Below, piece by piece: positions 1 to 5,620 of a stretch of DNA of 6,869 nucleotides. Source of the stretch: Proteobacteria bacterium UBA7420. GTDB taxonomy: Bacteria; Pseudomonadota; Gammaproteobacteria; Magnimaribacterales; D2472. The notes under the pieces are model-generated. The model was not told the origin of the DNA, searched no databases, and saw only the letters and a list, made by a program, of their open reading frames with translations. The stretch spans positions 1 through 6,869 of the forward strand of contig DKMG01000011.1 of assembly GCA_002469975.1 (NCBI GenBank). The letters run 5' to 3'. Numbering within the stretch: position 1 is the stretch's first letter; each line of letters starts with the position of its first letter. A program made the position numbers and the translations under genes.

Positions 1-2
1 TT

Positions 3-1172
3 GAGTACACTTTGCTTTTTAAATGGGAGGGCAGCGACAGCAGCCTCGCGCCCATTTTATTAACCGCGCATTACGATGTAGTTCCCGTGATCCCAGGCAC
101 CGAAACTATTTGGGAAGAGGAACCTTTTGCTGGAGTAATTTCAAACAATAGAATCTGGGGCAGAGGTGCCCTAGATGACAAAAGTGGTGTCGTTGGAATG
201 ATGGAGGCAGCAACTTATTTACTTAAAAATAACTTTAAGCCTACCAGGACTGTTTACTTTAGCTTTGGCCACGATGAAGAAATTGGTGGCAGTGGAGCGG
301 CCCAGGTTACAGAAAAACTGAAACAAGAGAGAGTTCAATTGCAATGGTCTCTTGATGAGGGCTCGTTTGTAAATAGAGGATTTTTTCCTGGCGTGGATAA
401 GTTAGTTGCGCCTATTAACGTAGCTGAAAAAGGTATTATGAATCTATTAATTATTGCAAAAGCAAAAGGTGGGCATTCTTCAACCCCTCCCAAGAAAACA
501 GCCGTGAACATTCTTGCGGATGCTCTCATCAAGCTAGAAAATGAACCGCTTCCTGGAAGTCTAGAAGGCTTAAGTGCCGTCATGTTTGATGAAGTTAGCA
601 AACACATGCCATTTGGCTATCGTTTTCTTTTTGCCAATAGATGGCTCTTTGGAGGGTTGTTAGACAGCCAGATGTCCTCTGCCCCAGTAATTAATGCAAT
701 GATTAGAACTACCACGGCGCCAACGATGCTAAATGGAAGCATTAAAAGCAATGTTTTGCCAATTGAAGCCACAGCACTTATTAATTTTAGACTTCACCCT
801 AGAGACTCTATTGAAAGCGTTACTGAGCATGTGAGAAGAGTTGTTGGGTCTGATCAAGTGGAAGTGCGGTCTTTGGAAGGCATGGAGGCTTCAGGCGTTT
901 CTTCTTGGGAATCTCCTGGCTATGAAATCATCGCATCTTCTTTGAGCAAAGTTTACGGCGAGGTTATATCAGTTCCAGGCATTATGATTGCAGCCTCTGA
1001 TACACGCCACTATTCAAAAGTTGCAGATAATTCTTTTAGATTTAATCCGTTTAGCATCGCTCCAGAGGACATGACAGGATTTCATGGAACAAACGAAAGC
1101 ATTGCCATAGATAGTTTTGTTGCTGGCATTAAAACCTATGTTGATATTATCAATAAAGGATCGAGCAACTAA
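3..1172 (+). CDS. M20 family zinc peptidase/amidase, PM20D1-like (5' end outside window)
   Basis: This is the C-terminal part (389 codons) of a di-zinc M20 hydrolase. The frame is open back to the window edge, so the TTG at 12 is not the real start. Counting the codon at 12 as residue 1, the M20 set is complete: metal ligand H20 and D22 in AHYDVVPV, bridging D55 in GRGALDDK, base/ligand pair E89-E90 in GHDEEIGG, D115 in DEG, the lid-domain GGHSS around 155, and the last metal ligand H358 in FHGTNE. The spacing from first to last ligand His (338) and many segments (AEKGIMNL, NAMIRTTTAPT, IAPEDM) match PM20D1 and the carboxypeptidase-S group. About 100 N-terminal residues, including any signal peptide, are therefore missing. 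PM20D1 makes or hydrolyses N-acyl amino acids; dipeptidase or other amidase activity is equally possible here. The GNAT gene follows after 21 bases, suggesting one operon. Family call is firm; substrate is unknown. Confidence 0.93.
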   Translation, partial: EYTLLFKWEGSDSSLAPILLTAHYDVVPVIPGTETIWEEEPFAGVISNNRIWGRGALDDKSGVVGMMEAATYLLKNNFKPTRTVYFSFGHDEEIGGSGAAQVTEKLKQERVQLQWSLDEGSFVNRGFFPGVDKLVAPINVAEKGIMNLLIIAKAKGGHSSTPPKKTAVNILADALIKLENEPLPGSLEGLSAVMFDEVSKHMPFGYRFLFANRWLFGGLLDSQMSSAPVINAMIRTTTAPTMLNGSIKSNVLPIEATALINFRLHPRDSIESVTEHVRRVVGSDQVEVRSLEGMEASGVSSWESPGYEIIASSLSKVYGEVISVPGIMIAASDTRHYSKVADNSFRFNPFSIAPEDMTGFHGTNESIAIDSFVAGIKTYVDIINKGSSN

Positions 1173-1193
1173 TTAGCAACGAAGCAATGGGTA

Positions 1194-1715
1194 ATGGCTA
1201 ATACTTTTATGGCAATCAACTCAAAATTTAAAATGTTAGTATTTAGTCATGACGATGCTCATGATGATCAGCTTCAAAAAATTTATGATCTAAATCAAGC
1301 CAATACTCCAGAAGTTGGATCGTTAGAATCTAAGAAGCATTTAACTAAATTAATAGAGCTCAGCGCATATAATTTATTGATATTAAACGGTGATGAGGTG
1401 ATTGGATTTATTATTTGCATGAGAGAGGGCTCAGAGTATAGCTCAGAGAATTATAGATTTTTTAGCAAAAAACTTAAGAAATTTTTATATGTAGATAGAG
1501 TTGCAATCGACAACAAATATAGAAGAGAGGGGCTTGGCAAGGCTATTTATGATGATATTTTTATCCAAGCTAAAAAGGAGAGCCTCCCCATTGCGCTAGA
1601 GGTTAATACCCAACCCATTAATCAGCCATCATTAAATTTTCATGAGAAGTTGGGCTTTGATCAAGTTGGAGCGAAAGACTTTGATGATCACAGCGTTGCT
1701 TACTTTATAAAATAA
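1194..1715 (+). CDS. GNAT-family N-acetyltransferase (COG3818-like)
   Basis: The product is a 173-residue cytoplasmic acetyl-CoA-dependent acyltransferase. GNAT motif A is clear: beta-4 FLYVDRVAID (97-106) followed by the pyrophosphate-binding loop RREGLG (110-115). A beta-5 segment IALEVN (133-138) and the motif B-like LNFHEKLGF (147-155) follow. The order, with GFIICMREGSEY (71-82) before motif A and VNTQPINQPS after it, resembles the predicted acetyltransferases of COG3818 as I remember them; none with a known substrate comes to mind. The start is uncertain: ATG codons at 1194, 1209 and 1233 are in frame and none has a good Shine-Dalgarno site, so 1194 is simply the longest choice. It is 21 bases after the M20 gene and 6 bases before the lipoprotein gene, so co-transcription is likely. 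Hand counts give about 28% GC at 1201-1260 and 23% at 1441-1500, lower than the uvrD end. Confidence 0.88.
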   Translation: MANTFMAINSKFKMLVFSHDDAHDDQLQKIYDLNQANTPEVGSLESKKHLTKLIELSAYNLLILNGDEVIGFIICMREGSEYSSENYRFFSKKLKKFLYVDRVAIDNKYRREGLGKAIYDDIFIQAKKESLPIALEVNTQPINQPSLNFHEKLGFDQVGAKDFDDHSVAYFIK

Positions 1716-1721
1716 CTTTTT

Positions 1722-2450
1722 ATGAAATTTTTAAAATACTTCCCAATCCTTTTGCTAACCTTAGGTGCTTGCAATGGACCCGCCCCATCAAAAGTTCAGC
1801 TGAGTGATTTTCATGACGACGTTTCAGTAAAAATATCTGGTGCGCGTCTTATTGATTTGCCAATGGGGATGCAACCCTTGGAATCAAATCTACTTAATGC
1901 CAATGAAATTACTGTGGCAGCTCATGGGGGTTCTAGCGAAGGGTATGAGTGGGTTTATCCGCTTAAGACTTTAGACACATCAACGAATGAGGTATTTTTT
2001 TACAGATGGCCGGACAATGGATGTTACAAAGATTCTGGGGACAGGTTAATTGAAGAATTAGAAATTTTTTTAAACCAAAATATTCAAATTAAAAAAGTTA
2101 CCCTGATTGGTCACAGCTATGGAGGTATTTTGGTAACGCACCTCTTAAATAATTGGAAAAATACAGTTACCCTTGATGCACACATTATTGCCTCGCCGCT
2201 TCAAGGCAACACCTCCTTGAATACATTATGTGGCTATAAGCCTGGGGTAAATCTCAAGCCCATGGCTAATTTGTTTGAGTGGAGAACGCAACAAGATCTT
2301 GATAGTGCATTTAAAGATCTGCCAACGAATCCTCAAAACATTGAAATATTAGGAAGTGTTGTTACAGTTTTGCCGGACACATACAAGGGCCATCGACTGG
2401 GACATAACTGGTCAATCAGCTGGGTTGCAGATCAATTAAAGAAACCGTAA
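1722..2450 (+). CDS. Predicted lipoprotein with alpha/beta-hydrolase fold
   Basis: The 242-residue product begins with a lipoprotein signal peptide: basic MKFLKYF, a hydrophobic core, and lipobox LGAC with the lipidated Cys at 17. The mature protein should sit on the periplasmic face of a membrane. The hydrolase part shows a possible oxyanion loop AAHGGS (66-71), the strand VTLIG leading into the nucleophile elbow GHSYGG (130-135, Ser132), and a C-terminal GHRLGH (223-228) that can supply the catalytic His. D219 or an acidic residue after the Ser could complete the triad; I cannot decide. C101 and C170 could form a disulfide, which suits an exported protein. It follows the GNAT gene by 6 bases with no evident Shine-Dalgarno site, so translational coupling is likely. 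An esterase, lipase or thioesterase role is the family expectation, but the substrate is unknown. Its join to an amidase and an acetyltransferase may mean shared acyl metabolism (inference). Confidence 0.85.
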   Translation: MKFLKYFPILLLTLGACNGPAPSKVQLSDFHDDVSVKISGARLIDLPMGMQPLESNLLNANEITVAAHGGSSEGYEWVYPLKTLDTSTNEVFFYRWPDNGCYKDSGDRLIEELEIFLNQNIQIKKVTLIGHSYGGILVTHLLNNWKNTVTLDAHIIASPLQGNTSLNTLCGYKPGVNLKPMANLFEWRTQQDLDSAFKDLPTNPQNIEILGSVVTVLPDTYKGHRLGHNWSISWVADQLKKP

Positions 2451-2509
2451 AACTCCTATTTAATATCCTATAGTCTTCCTGTAAGCTCAACAAAAAACTA
2501 AAATACATC

Positions 2510-3484
2510 ATGCCATTACCTAAAATTCTACAAAATAATCTTTCAATTCCAGTCATTGGGTCACCTCTTTTTTTGTGCTCTGGACCAGAGCTCGTGATTG
2601 CTCAGTGTAAGGCTGGGATCGTTGGATCTTTTCCTGCATTGAATGCGAGACCCCAACCAGTTCTTGATGAATGGATCATTAGGATCAAGGAAGAGCTTGC
2701 TCAAGCGAAATTAGATAACCCCGAGCTTCCGATTGCACCGTTTGCAGTCAATCAAATTTGCCATGCTTCAAACGATCGATTAATGGCAGACATGGAATCA
2801 TGTGTTAGACATGAAGTACCAATTATTATCACTTCCTTGAGACCCCCTGAAGAAATTGTTACCGCAGCTCATTCATATGGCGGTCTTGTTTATCACGATG
2901 TGATAAGCGTTAGACATGCAAAAAAAGCAGCAGAACAGGGCGTTGACGGGCTTATTTTAGTTTGCTCTGGTGCAGGCGGACATGCTGGAACCTTGTCACC
3001 TTTTGCGTTGGTTAGAGAGGTAAGAGAATTCTTTGATGGTACCATTATTCTTTCTGGAGCTATCAGTTCAGGCAGTGCTGTGGCATCTAGCTTGGCACTC
3101 GGAGCTGACCTGGCTTACATGGGCACGCGATTTATAGCAACCGAAGAAGCCAATGCAGACAAGGAATATAAAGATATGTTGATAGAAAGTGCGGCGCATG
3201 ACATTGTTTATTCATCTTTATTTACTGGGGTTCACGGAAACTATCTTGGGCCATCCATTGAAAAGGCTGGACTTGATCCAGTTAACCTTCCAGAGGCAGA
3301 TAAAACTTCTATGAATTTTGGCTCTGGCGGAAATACTGAAGCCAAAGCTTGGAAAGATATATGGGGATCTGGTCAAGGGATAGGTTCTATAAAAGATTCG
3401 CCAACTGTTCAAGTCCTTGTTGATCAACTCAAGCAGGAGTATCTAGCGGCGACCGAAGACTTTAAAGCAAAATCAGTTTATTAA
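2510..3484 (+). CDS. Nitronate monooxygenase-type (2-nitropropane dioxygenase-like) flavoprotein
   Basis: The 324-residue product is a predicted FMN-binding TIM-barrel oxidoreductase of the NMO/2-nitropropane dioxygenase family, cytoplasmic, oxidising alkyl nitronates in characterised members. Visible signatures are VIGSPLFLCSGPELV (15-29) at the first strand, AGIVGSFPALNARP (35-48), the catalytic-His loop CSGAGGHAGT (152-161, His158), and the phosphate-binding segments LSGAISSGSAV (181-191) and LGADLAYMGTRF (197-208). Length is normal for the family. The N-terminal motif differs from the classic PxxG-type opening of the biochemically studied class I enzymes, and the FPALNARP subgroup is common in bacteria but, as far as I recall, not assigned a physiological substrate. 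The start ATG at 2510 lacks a Shine-Dalgarno site; no earlier start fits the family N-terminus better. The 59-base gap upstream may hold its own promoter. Its 3' end faces the mazG-like gene 12 bases away. Confidence 0.92.
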   Translation: MPLPKILQNNLSIPVIGSPLFLCSGPELVIAQCKAGIVGSFPALNARPQPVLDEWIIRIKEELAQAKLDNPELPIAPFAVNQICHASNDRLMADMESCVRHEVPIIITSLRPPEEIVTAAHSYGGLVYHDVISVRHAKKAAEQGVDGLILVCSGAGGHAGTLSPFALVREVREFFDGTIILSGAISSGSAVASSLALGADLAYMGTRFIATEEANADKEYKDMLIESAAHDIVYSSLFTGVHGNYLGPSIEKAGLDPVNLPEADKTSMNFGSGGNTEAKAWKDIWGSGQGIGSIKDSPTVQVLVDQLKQEYLAATEDFKAKSVY

Positions 3485-3496
3485 CCTATTTGATAT

Positions 3497-3913
3497 TTAC
3501 AGGTCTCCGTCCTTTCGATGTTCGCTTCTATCGACCTCAAACTTTTCACCGTACCTTGCTTCTAGCTTATCTTGGTTTTCTTTGATCACTTCATAAGGGT
3601 CTAGCTTTAAAGCCATACAGGCAGTAGCCCAGTACCACATGATGTCACCTAGCTCTCTTTTCATATGGTAAATGTTATCTTCAGATGCCGGCTTACCTTG
3701 AAGAAACATCTTTTTAACTATTTCAACAAATTCACCTGTTTCACTCCCAAGTCCCAGAGCTGCAGTCAAGAGCCTTGCAGATTCAATGGGCGAAGAGGCA
3801 TCAATCTCTTTCATTCGCTCATCCAAGCTTGATTGATTTAGACTCGGCTCACTTGTAACTTTTGTGACAAACTCCCCATAACTATTCAAAAAATTTCTCG
3901 CTTCTTCGCTCAT
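3497..3913 (-). CDS. MazG-like nucleoside triphosphate pyrophosphohydrolase
   Basis: The 138-residue product belongs to the all-alpha NTP-PPase (MazG-like) family, which hydrolyses (d)NTPs to monophosphate and pyrophosphate with Mg2+. The metal-binding signature is present as ExxE at 58-61 (SETGE) and ExxD at 87-90 (ELGD), separated within the family's range and carried on two helices. A C-terminal helix (YEVIKENQDKLEARYG) and a polar tail RSEHRKDGDL follow. Length matches a single-domain form, not the two-domain E. coli MazG. The sequence style, including GLGSETGEF, KRELGDIMWYW and the HRKDGDL tail, reminds me of MazG-like proteins of large marine phages; this is from memory only. The start is well fixed by a strong Shine-Dalgarno site six bases upstream. 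It is 12 bases downstream of the glycosyltransferase gene on the same strand, so the two probably form one operon. Confidence 0.9.
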   Translation of the reverse strand: MSEEARNFLNSYGEFVTKVTSEPSLNQSSLDERMKEIDASSPIESARLLTAALGLGSETGEFVEIVKKMFLQGKPASEDNIYHMKRELGDIMWYWATACMALKLDPYEVIKENQDKLEARYGEKFEVDRSEHRKDGDL

Positions 3914-3924
3914 ACTCCTCTCCT
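3914..3924 (-). promoter_or_regulatory. Strong ribosome binding site of the mazG-like gene
   Basis: Read on the - strand, the start codon is preceded by AGGAGAGGAGT. The distal AGGAG (3920-3924) is six bases from the ATG, an optimal distance; the proximal GGAG is too close to be used. It lies entirely between the glycosyltransferase stop codon and the mazG-like start, so ribosomes ending on the first gene would sit on it. Most other starts in this window lack such a site. Confidence 0.8.
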
Positions 3925-3925
3925 A

Positions 3926-4933
3926 TTAATGTTGCCCTGTTATTGGATTTTTTGACCATTCCATCGATTCTAGATAAGTCGACTCAGTGGCCTGCTCTAA
4001 ATTTAAAACTCTTTGATTTTTAAGATCCATCCCACTCATGCTCGCATAATCCTCAAGAGATCTTTGAGATCCAAAACCCATAGAGCCCTCAATCTTCCCA
4101 GCAAACAAATCATCCAGTCGGTCAAGACTTTTTTGCTCTAATTCATGCCATTTAGTGGCTCGATTTGCATCATCTTCTGGGTCCCAATGCAGTTTTCTAG
4201 GAAGGTTACTAACATCTGTATAAAGATGAAAAAGAGGAATATCAGGAATATGAAAAAAAGAAAAGCCATGTGTAAAGGCTCTTAGCGCCATCGACAACTC
4301 TTCGCCATAAAAATAATAATTCGGATCATAGGGAATTTGTTGCACAAACTTTCCGCGAGTAAAGATGCAGCCTGCGGCCATGAGATAGGCGTGAGTGATT
4401 TCTGTGTGTTTAGTTGGAATGCCTATTTGGCGTGAAAATGAGCCGCGAGAAAATAGGCTATCTTTTCTATAAGTAATAACTTGGGTGTGCTTATCTCCAG
4501 TGTTGAGTTCAAACAGACCCTGATCAAAATCAAGCACCTTAAAACTTCTGGGGTAGGAAGTAATAATGGGATTAGCGAAATAGACATCGGTTGATCCAAC
4601 AGCTTCAATTTTTAATAAAGCTTCTGTGAATAACTCATCCCAGTTTGGCAGGAATTGAGTGTGAGAATCAATCTGCAGGAAATAGTCTTCCTCTTGATAG
4701 CAAGTTTGAGCTCTGTGCCTTGCCCAGCACGGACCTTTTGAAAATAGGGGATCCACATGGTCATATCTCACCTGTTTTGCAAAAGTTAAATCCTCTATAT
4801 TTACAGGATGATCTGATTGATCGCAAATGCTAAAGATTAAGTCATCTTTATTTTTGGCATTGTTATAGGCACTGAAAATTGTTGAAACAAGAAGCGGGTC
4901 TTGATAGGATGCGATCGAAATAAATATGCTCAT
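3926..4933 (-). CDS. GT60-type glycosyltransferase (Skp1 GlcNAc-transferase-like)
   Basis: The 335-residue product has the N-terminal signature MSIFISIASYQDP seen in the GlcNAc-transferase family (CAZy GT60) that includes Dictyostelium Skp1 Gnt1 and trypanosome polypeptide GlcNAc-transferases. It is predicted soluble and cytoplasmic, with no signal peptide or membrane segment. Domains in order: GT-A nucleotide-binding strands (1-65), KGPCWARHRAQ (66-76), the metal-binding DxH motif QIDSHTQF (87-94), AAGCIFTRGKFV (186-197), the acceptor-side FYGEELSMALRAFTHGF (208-224), a possible further metal ligand in PLFHLY (H236), and the C-terminal GSQRSLEDYASMSGMDLKNQ (288-307). DxH rather than DxD is shared with polypeptide GalNAc-transferases (GT27). 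I chose the ATG at 4933, not the in-frame TTG at 4966, because the family motif begins there and AAGG lies 8 bases upstream. The mazG-like gene follows; a prolyl-4-hydroxylase-type gene is divergent. Donor sugar and acceptor are inferred from the family, not shown. Confidence 0.85.
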   Translation of the reverse strand: MSIFISIASYQDPLLVSTIFSAYNNAKNKDDLIFSICDQSDHPVNIEDLTFAKQVRYDHVDPLFSKGPCWARHRAQTCYQEEDYFLQIDSHTQFLPNWDELFTEALLKIEAVGSTDVYFANPIITSYPRSFKVLDFDQGLFELNTGDKHTQVITYRKDSLFSRGSFSRQIGIPTKHTEITHAYLMAAGCIFTRGKFVQQIPYDPNYYFYGEELSMALRAFTHGFSFFHIPDIPLFHLYTDVSNLPRKLHWDPEDDANRATKWHELEQKSLDRLDDLFAGKIEGSMGFGSQRSLEDYASMSGMDLKNQRVLNLEQATESTYLESMEWSKNPITGQH

Positions 4934-4978
4934 TTTATATACCTTAGGCTCCCTGTTAGCATACAATTATTTCACATC
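4934..4978. promoter_or_regulatory. 45-base divergent intergenic region between glycosyltransferase and hydroxylase genes
   Basis: Both divergent genes must be expressed from here or from within each other's 5' ends. A TACAAT at 4962-4967 on the + strand is a fair -10 candidate for the hydroxylase, but it would place the transcription start only a few bases before the ATG at 4979, giving a nearly leaderless message, which would suit the lack of a Shine-Dalgarno site there. No convincing -35 box was found. On the - strand TATGCT (complement of 4957-4962) is a weak -10 candidate. The region is too short for two separate full promoters, so they would overlap. Confidence 0.3.
4942..4945 (-). promoter_or_regulatory. 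Ribosome binding site deciding the glycosyltransferase start
   Basis: On the - strand an AAGG core (within CCTAAGGT) lies eight bases before the ATG at 4933. It supports this ATG over the upstream TTG at 4966, whose extra 11 residues do not belong to the family. Confidence 0.55.
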
Positions 4979-5620
4979 ATGAACGAAGAATACCCAAAAA
5001 AAATCGCTGAAAATGTCACCATGTATTCTGGTGATCCAATACTCTATGTTGTGACTAACTTTGTTAGCGACATGGAATGTGAGGCATTTATTGAGGCTTC
5101 TCAGGGCAAACTTCAGCCATCCACAGTGATCAGTCCCGATCAACACATTCAACATGAAAGCAGGACCAGCGAGAACTGCTGGATTGAACATAATGCCAAT
5201 GATATCGTCCATGAAGTCAGCAAGCGACTATCAATTTTGACGCAAATACCCATTCGGAACGCGGAACAGTATCAATTGGTCTACTATAAAACTGGAGCTC
5301 AATACAAACCACATTTTGACTCCTTTGACTTTCAGACTCTGGATGGGAAGAGAAATTGGAAGCCTGGTGGCCAACGAATGATTACAGTATTGATTTACCT
5401 CAACGATGTTGAGGAGGGCGGCGGTACCGGTTTTCCAGAATTAGGCGTCACGGTGACTGCTAAAAAGGGAGACGTGGTGGTCTTCCACAACACTCTCACT
5501 GAGACACCAGCTGCATCACACCCAAAAATTCACCCCAAATCACTGCATGCAGGTATGCCAGTTATCAAGGGAGAAAAGTGGATGGTCAATCTTTGGTTTA
5601 GAGAGAACCTTCGGTACTAA
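4979..5620 (+). CDS. Prolyl 4-hydroxylase-type 2-oxoglutarate/Fe(II) dioxygenase
   Basis: The 213-residue product is a complete double-stranded beta-helix dioxygenase of the P4Hc family, which hydroxylates prolyl residues using O2, 2-oxoglutarate and Fe(II). The iron triad is intact: H112 and D114 in YKPHFDSFD, and H190 in LHAGMPV. K200 in GEKW, ten residues after the distal His, is the expected 2-oxoglutarate C5-carboxylate ligand. Between them come QRMITVLIYLND (132-143), EEGGGTGFPELG (145-156) and KKGDVVVFHN (162-171). These segments look more like the collagen/algal P4H type than the PHD2 type. The N-terminal half has YVVTNFVSDMECEAFI, the usual lead-in. No signal peptide is seen, so the target should be cytoplasmic. 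I chose ATG 4979; the frame is open to 4901 but that would overlap the divergent gene's coding start. The stop codon directly abuts that of the regulator on the other strand. The true substrate could be a protein proline or a smaller molecule. Confidence 0.92.
   Translation: MNEEYPKKIAENVTMYSGDPILYVVTNFVSDMECEAFIEASQGKLQPSTVISPDQHIQHESRTSENCWIEHNANDIVHEVSKRLSILTQIPIRNAEQYQLVYYKTGAQYKPHFDSFDFQTLDGKRNWKPGGQRMITVLIYLNDVEEGGGTGFPELGVTVTAKKGDVVVFHNTLTETPAASHPKIHPKSLHAGMPVIKGEKWMVNLWFRENLRY

Noticed and set aside
335..607. 90-codon frame on the - strand inside the M20 gene
   Set aside because: It is antisense to a strongly conserved enzyme and its translation shows no recognisable motif.
2451..2509. 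Promoter (TAATAT at 2461 or TATAGT at 2469) for the NMO-like gene
   Set aside because: Neither has a recognisable -35 box at 16-18 bases, and the gap is AT-rich enough to give such hexamers by chance; a promoter here remains possible.
2100..2900. Shared HSYGG in the lipoprotein (131-135) and the NMO-like protein (121-125)
   Set aside because: In the lipoprotein it is the nucleophile elbow of a hydrolase; in the NMO-like protein it lies in a barrel strand-loop. The surrounding sequences are unrelated, so it is chance, not duplication.
3218..3427. 69-codon frame on the - strand inside the NMO-like gene
   Set aside because: Shadow of a conserved gene with no recognisable protein features.
3470..3500. 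A possible bidirectional terminator between the NMO-like and MazG-like genes
   Set aside because: The 12-base gap and flanks show no stable inverted repeat followed by a T-run.
4423..4833. Short frames on both strands inside the glycosyltransferase gene (4423-4608 and 4645-4833)
   Set aside because: Both are shadows of the conserved GT60 frame, with no start signals or motifs of their own.
4934..4966. TTG start giving 11 more residues on the glycosyltransferase
   Set aside because: The family motif begins at the internal ATG (4933), which has an AAGG site eight bases upstream.
4901..4978. Extended N-terminus of the hydroxylase starting at 4901
   Set aside because: The extra 26 residues overlap the coding start of the divergent glycosyltransferase and have no family resemblance; the ATG at 4979 gives a normal P4H N-terminus.
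4967..5212. 81-codon frame on the - strand over the hydroxylase 5' half
   Set aside because: Antisense to the conserved P4H reading frame; no motif, and it runs into the divergent intergenic gap.
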